Source: Phycisphaerales bacterium | Lineage (GTDB): Bacteria > Planctomycetota > Phycisphaerae > Phycisphaerales > SM1A02 | Assembly: GCA_022446885.1 (NCBI GenBank) | Contig: JAKVBU010000023.1 | Location: 1 to 56,805, forward strand | DNA: 56,805 nucleotides | Direction of reading: 5' to 3' | Shown here: positions 1 through 8,872 of the stretch, piece after piece | Numbering within the stretch: the stretch's first letter is position 1 | How the letters are laid out: every line of letters starts with the position of its first letter | Notes under the pieces: generated by a model | Told to the model about the DNA's origin: nothing | Databases searched by the model: none | The model's input: the letters and a program-made list of their open reading frames with translations, nothing else | Made by a program: the position numbers and the translations under genes

Positions 1-1473
1 CAATGCTTGTTGCTGTGCAACCATGGATTCATCCAGCAAGGTGAATCCGCGAAAGGTCGAAGCCAGCTTCTGAAGCATTTCAGCTTGCGCGATGGGCTGA
101 TCGGCAAATTGCTCATTAATGGCAGACATTGTCGGATCGAGTATGTGGTCATTGATCAAGGTGACCGAAGTCCCTGTAAAGTCAATGTCTCCTGCAAGTG
201 CAGGATCAATATCAAACTGATCAACCATCTGATCCCGCAATGAGGCACCCATCGCAGCCGCATCAATGCTTGAAATCTGATCGGTCTGAAAGTCCAGCAT
301 GACCTTCATCTCTTCAGCCTGCTTCTGAACCTGAATCGTCTTCTCTTCAGCGAGCGTGCGCTGCACATTGGCTGCATCGCGCTGCCTACTGGCCTCAATA
401 GCAAACACGACCGAGATGGCAGTCGCTGCGATGAGGGCTGCAGCGACAACACCACTCGCCACGGCAGCAGCCTTGTTCTTGCGAACTAGTCGTCTGAACT
501 GCTCCGCACGATTCGGTGGCCTGGCCATGATGGGCTCGTCCGCCAGATATCGACGGATGTCTTCGGAGAGATCACCGACCGACTGATATCGCTGATCACG
601 ATCCTTCTCCAGCGCCTTGAGACAGATCGTCTCCAGATCGCCCTTGAGACTCGAATTGATCTCGCTGAGTCTCGCAGGCTGCATGTCCTTGATGAGTTGG
701 CCAGCTTTTGTGAGGCTCGCACCTGTCAGGTCGTATGGAAGCTTGTCGACAAGCAGTTGGTAGAGGATTACGCCGAGGGCGTAGACATCGCTGCGTGTGT
801 CTAGATCACCTGGATCCATCTCCACCTGCTCGGGGCTCATGTATTGAAGCGTGCCGATCAACTGACCTGCTTCCGTGGCAAGCGTCGCTGTGACCGAATC
901 ACTCTCGGTACTCCGGGCCACGCCGAAGTCGATGATCTTGGGCCGGCCTTCGGAGTCGACAAGGATGTTCCCTGGCTTCAGATCTCGGTGAATGACACCG
1001 CGGCGATGGCCATATTCGACGCCTGCGCAGAAGGCCCGGAACAACTCAAGGCGAGCAACCGTGTCCAGATTCTTGTCTGTAACGTAGTCGCCCAGTTCCT
1101 TCGCGCCGGAGACATACTCCATCGCAAAGTAGGGACGGCCCCCGCTGCCATCATCGAACGTTCCAGCCTCATAGACCTGGGCGATGGCTGGGTGTTGTAG
1201 CCGGCCGAGCGTCTGAGCCTCAAACTCGAATCGCCTGAGCGCCTTCCTTGAGACAACACCAGGATTCATGATCTTGATAGCGACGTCACGCAGCGGGCTC
1301 TCTTGTTGGGCGAGCACCACAGTGCCCATGCCACCAGATCCGATCGCACGCTTCACCTTGTAGGGCCCGATGAAAGCCGGTATCGGTGCGGATGAGGCCC
1401 CCACAGGACCATCCATAACGGTGGCGTCATGCGCTGGGGAAGGCTGCTTGGCTGGGTCACTCTGATCAGACAT
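1..1473 (-). CDS. Transmembrane Ser/Thr protein kinase (C-terminus beyond window)
   Basis: Eukaryotic-like (Hanks-type) receptor kinase, cut by the left edge; 491 codons are visible. The ATG at 1473 gives an N-terminus (MSDQSDPAK) that lines up with that of the second kinase at 4133-8314. Visible motifs in order: glycine-rich loop GSGGMG, VAIK lysine, HRDLKPGN catalytic loop, DFG (IIDFGVARS), MSPEQ and TRSDVYALG. The kinase domain covers about residues 38-320. After it comes a basic stretch (RRLVRKNK) and one hydrophobic segment of about 22 residues, so the kinase is cytoplasmic and the tail lies outside the membrane. The last 45 visible residues look like the start of a TPR-type array (AEMLQKLASTF). 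It presumably phosphorylates cytoplasmic proteins in response to an unknown envelope signal. The kinase part is very similar to the neighbouring paralogue, which suggests a local duplication. The family call is firm; the substrate is unknown. Confidence 0.93.
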   Translation of the reverse strand, partial: MSDQSDPAKQPSPAHDATVMDGPVGASSAPIPAFIGPYKVKRAIGSGGMGTVVLAQQESPLRDVAIKIMNPGVVSRKALRRFEFEAQTLGRLQHPAIAQVYEAGTFDDGSGGRPYFAMEYVSGAKELGDYVTDKNLDTVARLELFRAFCAGVEYGHRRGVIHRDLKPGNILVDSEGRPKIIDFGVARSTESDSVTATLATEAGQLIGTLQYMSPEQVEMDPGDLDTRSDVYALGVILYQLLVDKLPYDLTGASLTKAGQLIKDMQPARLSEINSSLKGDLETICLKALEKDRDQRYQSVGDLSEDIRRYLADEPIMARPPNRAEQFRRLVRKNKAAAVASGVVAAALIAATAISVVFAIEASRQRDAANVQRTLAEEKTIQVQKQAEEMKVMLDFQTDQISSIDAAAMGASLRDQMVDQFDIDPALAGDIDFTGTSVTLINDHILDPTMSAINEQFADQPIAQAEMLQKLASTFRGFTLLDESMVAQQQAL

Positions 1474-1786
1474 TTGGCTGGCGCATTATCAGCAACCTCG
1501 CCACCGCCATGGCCAAGAGCCTTCGGCTGGCTGTGCATCTGAATGCGTGTCCGGCACGTTCGAGCATGGTGCTCCTCCTCCATCTGGGGCAACAGGTTGG
1601 TGTTTCCGCGTCGGCCAGCCTAGCCAACAGTTGTCTACAGCGCTTCAAGCAGAGTTCGTGCATTCACATACCGCTTCGACAAGCACAGCCCGCCTCGACC
1701 TTGCGTCGAGGCGGGCTGATTTTTCAGTTTTCGATTGCTGGTTGAGCGATGCACATCTGACATGGAGTGGCATAATCTCGGTCGTA
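1474..1786. other. Intergenic region between kinase and beta-helix gene
   Basis: This 313-bp gap lies between two minus-strand genes: upstream of the partial kinase and downstream of the beta-helix gene. No credible coding frame was found; the short frames have no SD sequence and no recognisable protein features. It contains one strong plus-oriented hairpin with a T-rich tail, listed separately. The kinase promoter must lie here unless it is co-transcribed with the beta-helix gene. Confidence 0.5.
1686..1724 (+). terminator. Rho-independent terminator-like hairpin, plus orientation
   Basis: A perfect 13-bp stem (1686-1698 paired with 1706-1718, GC-rich) with a 7-nt loop is followed on the plus strand by ATTTTTCAGTTTT. 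The minus orientation lacks a U-tract. Both flanking genes are on the minus strand, so this terminator would stop an unknown plus-strand transcript or antisense reading. The hairpin is certain; its function is inferred. Confidence 0.6.
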
Positions 1787-2662
1787 TCAACCCCAAGATG
1801 AAAGAACGACGAGTAGATCCGTGATGCCGACGATGCCGTCGCCGTCGATGTCAGCAGAGCCTGATCCGTCCCATGATGCAATCACGATCAGCAGATCCTC
1901 GACCCCGACAATGCCGTCGTCATTGAGATCGGCATCAAACTCGGTGATCTCGCAGGTATCGCATTCCTCTGTGATGCACCCGCCCAGATTCACAGGATCG
2001 CCCCCAGTGATCTGCTGGCCTGGATTCGCCGACTCGAAATTCCCGCACACCCGAGTCCTCTCCAAGATCACGGTGGCGCCATTGTGTATCCCGGCACCAT
2101 AGCTCTGCCCTGGCCACGTCGGATGGTCTGCTGTGTTGCCGGTGATCTCGCAGTCGATGAGGGTCAGTGTGGTGTTCAAGCTCAGTCGCACTCCAGCACC
2201 GTTCCAATCGGCGTGATTGCCGACGAAGTGGCAGTTTCGTACGACGACATCCTGAGAGGCGATGAAACGCGAGCCGCCGCCGTAGTCCCCGTACCCGTTC
2301 GTGATGACGAGATTCTCGAACACGGCCTGATCGGCGTACAAGGTGGCCAGCGGAATCAACGCACCCTGTCCGTCGAGAATCGTCGCGGGCTCACCATAGG
2401 AATCCACAGCACCACGTATCGTCACCTGCGCAATTGGGCCACTGGCACCAAATCCCACGGTGTTCTCGAGCAGATACGTCCCGGCCGCCACCTCGATCAC
2501 GTCACCAGAGACGGCGGCCATCGTGGCCTCCGCAGGATCGGTGTAGTCGCATGAACCATCCGGACAGACCGTAATGGTGTCCGCAAGAACCCCCACTGAA
2601 AGGCTAAGCGAAGCCAGAAAGGCACCCCCCACCAAAGATCGATAGCCAAATGAGGCGTCCAC
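1787..2662 (-). CDS. Secreted right-handed beta-helix protein with two dockerin-like repeats
   Basis: Predicted exported surface protein of 291 residues. I chose the GTG at 2662 because GGAG lies 6 nt upstream; the frame is open to a TTG at 2674. A signal peptide is visible (about residues 7-28, ending near GVLA/DT). Residues 30-230 read as a parallel beta-helix of the 'polymorphic outer membrane' or CSLREA-like type. They contain an opening ATVEAGTY-like segment (GDVIEVAAGTYLLEN), then rungs such as TLIDCEITGNTADH and VVVRNCHFVGNHADWNGAG. The C-terminus has two EF-hand-like dockerin repeats (DLNDDGIVGVEDLLIV and DIDGDGIVGITDLLVV), each followed by a small-SW segment, and ends in SWG. Such proteins often bind or cleave polysaccharides, but no catalytic residues can be assigned. 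The dockerin-like tail may serve for surface retention; that is inference. Confidence 0.85.
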   Translation of the reverse strand: MDASFGYRSLVGGAFLASLSLSVGVLADTITVCPDGSCDYTDPAEATMAAVSGDVIEVAAGTYLLENTVGFGASGPIAQVTIRGAVDSYGEPATILDGQGALIPLATLYADQAVFENLVITNGYGDYGGGSRFIASQDVVVRNCHFVGNHADWNGAGVRLSLNTTLTLIDCEITGNTADHPTWPGQSYGAGIHNGATVILERTRVCGNFESANPGQQITGGDPVNLGGCITEECDTCEITEFDADLNDDGIVGVEDLLIVIASWDGSGSADIDGDGIVGITDLLVVLSSWG

Positions 2663-3079
2663 TGTTTTCTCCAATTCTCCCGATCGATTGAAGTATTCGA
2701 CCAGTCCTTAAAGCCCCCCTCTTTTGGTCCATTCTAATACAAGGAGTGGACGCCATGGGTAGACTCCATCTAGCGATCAAGGACCGCTGGGGCTAGCACT
2801 GGCGGTGAAGCACTGCCAAAGCGACGAAGCTTGGGCCTCATTGGTCGGCAGGCCATGTACAGATGGCTCCATCAGCGGCAAACAAGTCAACTTGCCCACT
2901 TGGCCCCCGAGAAGCCGCTCGGATGCACCCTCACCCGGATAGAGTGCTCCCTGCACTGGCGCTGCGGGGCCAGCACCCGCTCACCGTTTCGCGACGAACC
3001 TGACGACCACTGATTCTGCCGCCAAAGCCCTTCGCCCTGAACCCGGGCCACGCTCCACTCAAAGACGCCTAGGCCAGCC
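2663..3079. other. Divergent intergenic region, nothing recognised
   Basis: A 417-bp gap separates the divergently transcribed beta-helix gene and desaturase gene, so promoters for both are expected here. I found no convincing coding frame, tRNA-like fold or strong terminator. Short plus-strand frames within it have no ribosome binding site. A homopurine/homopyrimidine patch (AAAGCCCCCCTCTTTTGG) near 2710 is the only notable feature. Confidence 0.45.
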
Positions 3080-4051
3080 ATGCACCCATCAACAACCTGC
3101 ACACCTAAAGAGGGGCGGCTCCCACTCCCGGACGCGATCGTGCCAGGCTCGATCTACTGGCCCTACGCGATCCCCATCGCCGCACTCCACCTGCTCGCCC
3201 TGACCGCAGCACTGCCATGGCTGTTCAGCTGGACAGGGCTCATCCTCATGGTGGCAGGCGTCTTCATCTACGGACAATCCATCAACCTCTGCTACCACCG
3301 CCTGCTGGCACATCGATCAGCAAAGGTGCCTCTGTGGCTGGAACACACCTTCGTCATCATCGCCCTGTGCTGCATGCAAGACACGCCAGCCAGATGGGTC
3401 GCCACCCACCGCTACCACCACCAACACTCAGATGAATCCGAAGACCCACACACGCCACTGGTGGCATTCCTGTGGGCCCACATCGGCTGGCTCCTTACAC
3501 ACAACCCCGCCACCAACAACATCACTACCTATCGCAAGTACGCCCCCGACATTCTCAAAGACCCCTTCTACCTGAAGCTCGAGAAGTCATACGCCTGGGT
3601 CTGGATCTACGCCGCACACGCCCTGCTCTACCTGGCCGCCGGCATCGGCATCGGCCTCATCGCCGGATGGACATGGATGGCAAGCCTCCAGTTTGGCCTG
3701 AGCCTGCTCGTGTGGGGCGTGGTGCTCCGAACCGTGCTGGTGTGGCACATCACCTGGTCCGTCAATTCGCTCACACATCTGTTTGGCTACACGAACTACG
3801 AAACCGGCGACCACAGCCGCAACAACTGGCTCGTTGCGATCTTCGCCGTCGGCGAAGGATGGCACAACAACCACCACCACGACCCCGCCAGCGCCTCAAA
3901 CCAACACCGCTGGTGGGAGATCGACGTGACGTGGTACACCATCAAGCTGCTGCAGATGGTCGGCCTTGCCCGCGACGTCGTGCCACCAAAACACAAACGC
4001 CGCAAACTCGCTCAAGAGCGAGCGCAATCAAGAGCCGCGGACAAGGCCTGA
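3080..4051 (+). CDS. Membrane fatty acid desaturase (acyl-CoA/acyl-lipid delta-9 type)
   Basis: A 323-residue di-iron integral membrane desaturase, which would introduce a cis double bond into acyl chains using O2 and an electron donor. The three diagnostic histidine boxes are all present: H73-RLLA-H78, H110-RY-HH (113-114), and H262-NN-HH (265-266). The hydrophobic segments sit where the family needs them: two near residues 30-65, one near 88-98, and a pair near 175-225. The length matches bacterial stearoyl-CoA desaturase-like enzymes. The start at 3080 is the first ATG of the frame; no strong SD is visible. The gene stands alone, convergent with the WD40 kinase. Its stop codon lies inside a 17-bp tandem repeat. 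The family is clear; regioselectivity cannot be read from sequence. Confidence 0.92.
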   Translation: MHPSTTCTPKEGRLPLPDAIVPGSIYWPYAIPIAALHLLALTAALPWLFSWTGLILMVAGVFIYGQSINLCYHRLLAHRSAKVPLWLEHTFVIIALCCMQDTPARWVATHRYHHQHSDESEDPHTPLVAFLWAHIGWLLTHNPATNNITTYRKYAPDILKDPFYLKLEKSYAWVWIYAAHALLYLAAGIGIGLIAGWTWMASLQFGLSLLVWGVVLRTVLVWHITWSVNSLTHLFGYTNYETGDHSRNNWLVAIFAVGEGWHNNHHHDPASASNQHRWWEIDVTWYTIKLLQMVGLARDVVPPKHKRRKLAQERAQSRAADKA

Positions 4052-4086
4052 ACCCAGACAAGGTCTGAACTCAGACAAGGCCTGAG
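4040..4086. repeat. 17-bp tandem repeat across the desaturase stop codon
   Basis: Three head-to-tail copies (4040-4056, 4057-4073 and a partial copy 4074-4086) follow the pattern GACAAGGYCTGAACYCA. The desaturase TGA (4049-4051) is part of the first copy. A change in copy number would leave the protein unchanged, because the stop lies in copy one. Confidence 0.85.
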
Positions 4087-4132
4087 TGCCATCAGAGTCC
4101 TCCACGAACACCAGCACCCAAGCAGCCGGCGG

Positions 4133-7100
4133 TCAATCCAACCGCCCGGAATCCCCTTGTTCTATCGCATCCAGCCGGCGCTGATACGCATCCGCTTGGG
4201 CGTCATGACCAGCGCCGGGGTCGGCTTCATGCCAGTCGCCGTACATCTCGATCACCTGACCAAGCACATCCGCAATCTGCGATGAGCGCTCGCCAAACAC
4301 CTCGACATGCAGGTCGAGCGCCGAGAGCAAATAGGCCTCTGCGTCGCTGTGTCGCCCCAACTCCAGATACAACTGCCCGATCTCATAGCGTGAGCGGGCC
4401 ACCTCGCCATGGCCCGATCCATGCTGCCCCTCCCACGTCTTGAGCGCATCCAGACTGACCTCCAAGGCCTCTTCCAAGCGCCCCTGCGCACGCATTGCGT
4501 GCGCGATACCCACCAACAGCCACCAATTGGTCTTGGCCAACTGCCCCGGGTCGCCACCAAGCACCTCGGGATACGTCTCCAAGCACGCTTCGAACAGCGC
4601 GATCGCCTCATCATGCTTGCCCAGATCAACAAGCCCCTGCCCAAGACTGGCACGAACACCATTGATGGTGAATATCGACACCTCGGCGTTTCCCAGGCCT
4701 GCTTCAAGGGCCCCCTGCAAAAGAGGCACCGCCTCATCAATGAACCCCTGACCTCGCAGCGCCTCGCCATACTGCCGCAGAGACCAGATAGTCAGATCGT
4801 CATCCTCCCCCAACCGACGCCCTGCGCGGCTGGCAGCCAGATAGGCCCATCTGGCCCCGGCGAAGTCACCAGCATCTGTCAACTCTTTGGCCAACGCCAC
4901 CCGCGATTGCACCAGACGCCGAACCTCATTGCGTGTGATCCGTGCCATCGGCCCGGACAGCGCCTTAAGCGTCTTGCCCAGCTGCGCCGTCTTGCCCTCG
5001 TCAAGATGCACATTGTCGAGTGCGTGCATGGTTGAATCCAGACGGTGCATGAGGGCCGACAGCCCAGCGTCGGCACTGGCCGACGCCCTCGATCGAGCAG
5101 CACCCATGCGTCTTCCGCGGCTGCTCTGTCCATCCACCGAATACCCATTGGAATCACCTGACGACCCGATCAGGAATGCAGTCTGCCCCAACGGACGGCT
5201 GTCCCACACTCGAAGCGTGCCGTCCTGACCGACCGTTGCCAACTGACTCCCATCAGGGCTGAACGCCATGCCGTTGACGTCACGAGCGTGCCCGATCAAG
5301 TGCCCGACCGACTCGCCGGACTCGATGTCCCACAACTGCAGATCACCTGACTCGCCTCCGGTGGCCAGCCGACGGCCGCAGCGACTGAACGCAACTGAAG
5401 CCACACCCTCTTGATCGGCCTGCATGGCCAGCAGCACATCCCCCGTCTCGACACGCCAGAGAATGCACACACCCGACTCGTCGCAGGATGCCAGCACCCT
5501 GCCGTCGGCCCCCATGGCCATGGCAGTGACATCTTTTTCATGGCCGATCCACTGCGATTCATGGGCCCCCGTTGCCACGTTCCACCGATCGACCGACTCA
5601 TTCTTGCCGCAGGTAAAGACATGCTCACCATCGGCTGAAAACTCGAGCCCGTAGACATACTTGCCGTGGGCGTCCATCAACTGAATCTGCCGCATCGAAT
5701 CAACATCCCAGATGTTGAGACTGCCATCTGCATCTGCCGATGCCAATAGCCGCCCATCGTGGCTGAAGCCCACCGCAGTCACTCGATCATCGTGCAGCCC
5801 CAACTCACCCACCTGTTCACCAGTCGCTGAGTCCCACAACAGCACGTTGTTCATGCCGGTGCCGGCAGCAATGAGACCACCCTTTGGACTGATCGCCATG
5901 CACTTGAGGTACTTCTTTGCCCCCTCAATGACGGCCAACGATCGGCCCGTGGCGGCATCCCAGATCCGAATCGTCTTGTCATTGCCGGCTGTGGCAATAC
6001 GCTTGCCATCTGGGAAGAAGGCCACATCATTGATCCAGAGACGGTGCCCCTTGCAAATCAGACTCTCGCTCGTGAGGCCACTGCCCCACACCTGAATCTC
6101 CGGCTGGGTACTGGTTGAAATGACCTCTGTTCCCCGCCGTGGAACCGCAAGATCTTTCGCCCGTCCACCACGTCCATGCACCCGAGCCAACTCACGGCCC
6201 GAGAGCAGATCCCAGTTTCGAATGACCCCATCAGCGCCCGCGCTGTAGAGCTTGTTCCCATCTGCACCGAACGCAACGCCTGTCACAGCCCCCTCCACAG
6301 CCAGCGATGCCTTCATCTCACCAGTTCGACTGTTCCAAACCGAAATGGGCCCCTCGCTTGCGCCTACTGCGACCAACGCTCCGTCGGGACTGAGCGCAAC
6401 ACACTCAGCCCATGCCCCGCTGTCACCTCCAGCAGCCAGCGGTTCCAAGGATGAAAGGTCCCACGTCGCCCACAACTGCCCTACCCCACCAGCAGCCAAG
6501 ACGCCTCCCGATGGGCTCACTGCAATCGAGTTCAACTCACCGTGGGGCCAGGCGAACGTGTGCTCCACATCGCCAGCATCGGGATCGAGGATCTGAAGCG
6601 TGTTCTCATCTCCAACGGCGATCAACCGACGGCCATCGGGATGAAAGGCGATGGCGCTGATCCGCGAAGCACTCACTTGCACCTGGGCCACCCGCTCGCC
6701 AGTAACAGCATCGAACACATGGATTGTCTCCCCGCCAGCCGCTACCAGCCCCCCGTCAGGAGACACTGCAATCGAACGCCCCTTGGCAAGTTTCTCTGCA
6801 ATCTCCCAGCGAATCTCCCCTGTGCCCAGATCCCAGATCCGCACCATGCCACCATGACAGATCGAAGCCAATACCTCGCCAGCATCGTCAACATCGAGTT
6901 GCGAGACATTGGCTTCGTGCCCGCTGAGCGACAGGCGTGACTCATCCGACCTGGCAGCAAGAAACCGCCACTCAAATGGCATCTGCTCGGCAGGCTGATC
7001 AAACATCAACCTGGCCGCTTCCAGCCGTCGCTGCGCCTCCCAAGGGTCGAGTGCCCGGGTTGCGCCCAAGGCCGCATGTAGATTGCCGTAATACCCCTGC

Positions 7101-8314
7101 CGTCTGGCAAGATCTCGTTGCTCGAGCGCCTCCTTGGCCGACCTGTCGGCCTGCGCCTTTGCATCGGTTGCTGCATCACGCTGCTGCTGGGCCTCCGCCG
7201 TCGCCAACTCGGCCGCATCTCGTTGCTCGCCCGCTTCGATCGAGTACACGATTGATATTGATGTAGCCGCGACCAATGACGCCGCGACGACCACAGTGGC
7301 GATGGCCGCGGCCTTGTTCTTTCGTACAAGCCGGCGCAACTGCTCGAGCCGAGTCGGTGGCCGTGCCAGAATCGGCTCGTCGGACAGAAACCGCCGGACA
7401 TCTTCCGAGAGTTCAGCGACCGATTGATAGCGTTGGCTTCGGTCCTTTTCGAGCGCCTTGAGGCAGATCGTCTCCAGATCGCCGCGGAGCGTCGCGTTGA
7501 TCTCGCTGAGCCGAGCGGGCTGCGTCTCCCTGATGAGTTCGGCGGCTCGCGTGATGCTGGTGCCTGTCAAGTCATAGGGCATTTTGCCACTGAGCAACTG
7601 ATAGAGAATCACGCCCATGGCATAGACATCGCTGCGGGTGTCGAGTTCAGCCGGGTCGAGCTCGACTTGCTCCGGGCTCATGTACTGCAGTGTGCCGATG
7701 AGTTGCCCCGCTTCGGTGGCGAGTGTGGCACTGACTGCGTCGGCGTCGGTACTTCGGGCCACGCCGAAGTCGATGATTTTGGGATGGCCCTCAGCGTCTA
7801 CGAGGATGTTGCCAGGCTTGAGGTCGCGGTGAATCACACCCCGACGGTGCCCATAGGCCACGCCCTCACAGAAAGCACGAAAGAGCTCGAGCCGCTGCCG
7901 CGTGTCGAGGGACTCCTCAGAGACGTATTCGTCCAACTCTCTAGCGCCAGAGACATGCTCCATGGCAAAAAACGGACGCCCACCCGAGCCATCATCGAAG
8001 GTGCCAGCCTCATAGATCTGGGCAATTGCAGGATGTTGCAGGCGGCCAAGCGTCTGGGCCTCAAACTCAAACCGCCGCATGGCCTTTGCCGACACCACGC
8101 CGGGATTCATGATCTTGATGGCGACATCGCGGCGAGGGCTGTCCTGCTCAGCCAGCACCACCGTGCCCATGCCACCGGATCCAATCGCCTGCTTGACCCT
8201 GTAGGGGCCGATCGACGCCGGAATGGAAGCGCCCCCAGCCACAGCGGGGCCGTCTACAACCGTCGCATCCTGTGCGGGGGTGGATCGATCCGGCGGGTCT
8301 TTGTGATCAGCCAT
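4133..8314 (-). CDS. Transmembrane Ser/Thr protein kinase with 14 WD40 repeats and TPR tail
   Basis: A 1393-residue receptor kinase. The frame is open to 8599, but the ATG at 8314 gives MADHKDPPDR, matching the start of the paralogue at 1-1473. The kinase domain spans about residues 38-320: GSGGMG loop 45-50, VAIK Lys67, HRD 162-164, DFG 182-184, MSPEQ near 212. A TM segment covers about 335-357, and a short Ala/Gln-rich coiled coil follows. I count 14 WD40 units after it (each with a central SPDG-like turn and a terminal W-D or equivalent), which fits two seven-bladed propellers outside the membrane. The last 300 residues contain helical TPR-like repeats (LGKHDEAIALFEACLETYP, LGRHSDAEAYL). 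This architecture is typical of planctomycetes. The kinase is cytoplasmic; the ligand of the sensor part is unknown. Confidence 0.94.
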   Translation of the reverse strand: MADHKDPPDRSTPAQDATVVDGPAVAGGASIPASIGPYRVKQAIGSGGMGTVVLAEQDSPRRDVAIKIMNPGVVSAKAMRRFEFEAQTLGRLQHPAIAQIYEAGTFDDGSGGRPFFAMEHVSGARELDEYVSEESLDTRQRLELFRAFCEGVAYGHRRGVIHRDLKPGNILVDAEGHPKIIDFGVARSTDADAVSATLATEAGQLIGTLQYMSPEQVELDPAELDTRSDVYAMGVILYQLLSGKMPYDLTGTSITRAAELIRETQPARLSEINATLRGDLETICLKALEKDRSQRYQSVAELSEDVRRFLSDEPILARPPTRLEQLRRLVRKNKAAAIATVVVAASLVAATSISIVYSIEAGEQRDAAELATAEAQQQRDAATDAKAQADRSAKEALEQRDLARRQGYYGNLHAALGATRALDPWEAQRRLEAARLMFDQPAEQMPFEWRFLAARSDESRLSLSGHEANVSQLDVDDAGEVLASICHGGMVRIWDLGTGEIRWEIAEKLAKGRSIAVSPDGGLVAAGGETIHVFDAVTGERVAQVQVSASRISAIAFHPDGRRLIAVGDENTLQILDPDAGDVEHTFAWPHGELNSIAVSPSGGVLAAGGVGQLWATWDLSSLEPLAAGGDSGAWAECVALSPDGALVAVGASEGPISVWNSRTGEMKASLAVEGAVTGVAFGADGNKLYSAGADGVIRNWDLLSGRELARVHGRGGRAKDLAVPRRGTEVISTSTQPEIQVWGSGLTSESLICKGHRLWINDVAFFPDGKRIATAGNDKTIRIWDAATGRSLAVIEGAKKYLKCMAISPKGGLIAAGTGMNNVLLWDSATGEQVGELGLHDDRVTAVGFSHDGRLLASADADGSLNIWDVDSMRQIQLMDAHGKYVYGLEFSADGEHVFTCGKNESVDRWNVATGAHESQWIGHEKDVTAMAMGADGRVLASCDESGVCILWRVETGDVLLAMQADQEGVASVAFSRCGRRLATGGESGDLQLWDIESGESVGHLIGHARDVNGMAFSPDGSQLATVGQDGTLRVWDSRPLGQTAFLIGSSGDSNGYSVDGQSSRGRRMGAARSRASASADAGLSALMHRLDSTMHALDNVHLDEGKTAQLGKTLKALSGPMARITRNEVRRLVQSRVALAKELTDAGDFAGARWAYLAASRAGRRLGEDDDLTIWSLRQYGEALRGQGFIDEAVPLLQGALEAGLGNAEVSIFTINGVRASLGQGLVDLGKHDEAIALFEACLETYPEVLGGDPGQLAKTNWWLLVGIAHAMRAQGRLEEALEVSLDALKTWEGQHGSGHGEVARSRYEIGQLYLELGRHSDAEAYLLSALDLHVEVFGERSSQIADVLGQVIEMYGDWHEADPGAGHDAQADAYQRRLDAIEQGDSGRLD

Positions 8315-8658
8315 GCACTGCAAAGGGTATCGACTGACATCTATCGGGCCGCGACCTCTGCGGCCGAGGGCCACAGCAGGCCCCCCGTCAGAGGGGACTC
8401 GCATCCACCTGCAGCTTTGATGCCGCCCACGCTTGCGCCCAAGCCGAATCAACCCAGTGACAAACCCCCTTCTCGGCGGCCCAGCACAGTAGATAGGCCA
8501 GAATGCCACGTCTCGGGCAGGCCAAGGCACTGCCGAGGCAAAGTGCCCCACCGCCCCCTGTCCAAACTGATTCCAATCATCTTGACTGAGATCACGCACT
8601 CCTCATCATGGTTTCATGGGCTGCGCTGGGTGAAAGCGCCGCCGAGTAGAGGATCAGG
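8315..8658. other. Divergent intergenic region upstream of WD40 kinase, nothing recognised
   Basis: A 344-bp gap between the start of the WD40 kinase (minus) and the mini-dockerin ORF (plus). The frame of the kinase stays open through most of it (to 8599), but that stretch has no domain features and is absent from the paralogous kinase. Promoters for both directions are expected. No hairpin terminator or RNA gene was seen. Confidence 0.45.
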
Positions 8659-8808
8659 ATGCGTTCAACATCACCTATTGCTGCGCTGACTGCCGCTGCG
8701 CTGTCATCTGTCACCCTGGCTGCTACATGGACCGTCGATGATGACGGCGGTGTGGACGTGGGCGACCTGCTCGAAGTGATTGCCAACTGGGGGCTGTGCG
8801 ACAGTTGA
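8659..8808 (+). CDS. 49-residue secreted mini-dockerin protein (possible internal-deletion remnant)
   Basis: A short ORF with its own ribosome binding site (GAGG, 6 nt before the ATG). Residues 1-21 form a signal peptide (MRSTSPIAALTAAALSSVTL, cleavage after LAA). The next residues, ATWTVDDDG, match the mature N-terminus of beta-helix surface proteins of this lineage. Directly fused to them is the second half of a dockerin repeat (GGVDVGDLLEVIANWGLCDS). The middle of the protein appears to be missing with the frame kept, as if an ancestral beta-helix protein had lost its body. It could be a decaying remnant or a functional small exported peptide. The next gene begins 64 nt downstream and may be co-transcribed. 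The reading is direct; its status as a gene is uncertain. Confidence 0.6.
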   Translation: MRSTSPIAALTAAALSSVTLAATWTVDDDGGVDVGDLLEVIANWGLCDS

Positions 8809-8872
8809 TCTGCGGCCGGTTCGCGATGGCCCCGCAAGACCCTTTGTCCGATCCACACAAAGGGGAACACCC

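Noticed and set aside
7424-8689. 421-codon plus-strand frame opposite the WD40 kinase N-terminus
   Set aside because: Antisense shadow of the kinase domain; the composition (His, Arg and Leu-rich, no pattern) is typical of shadow frames.
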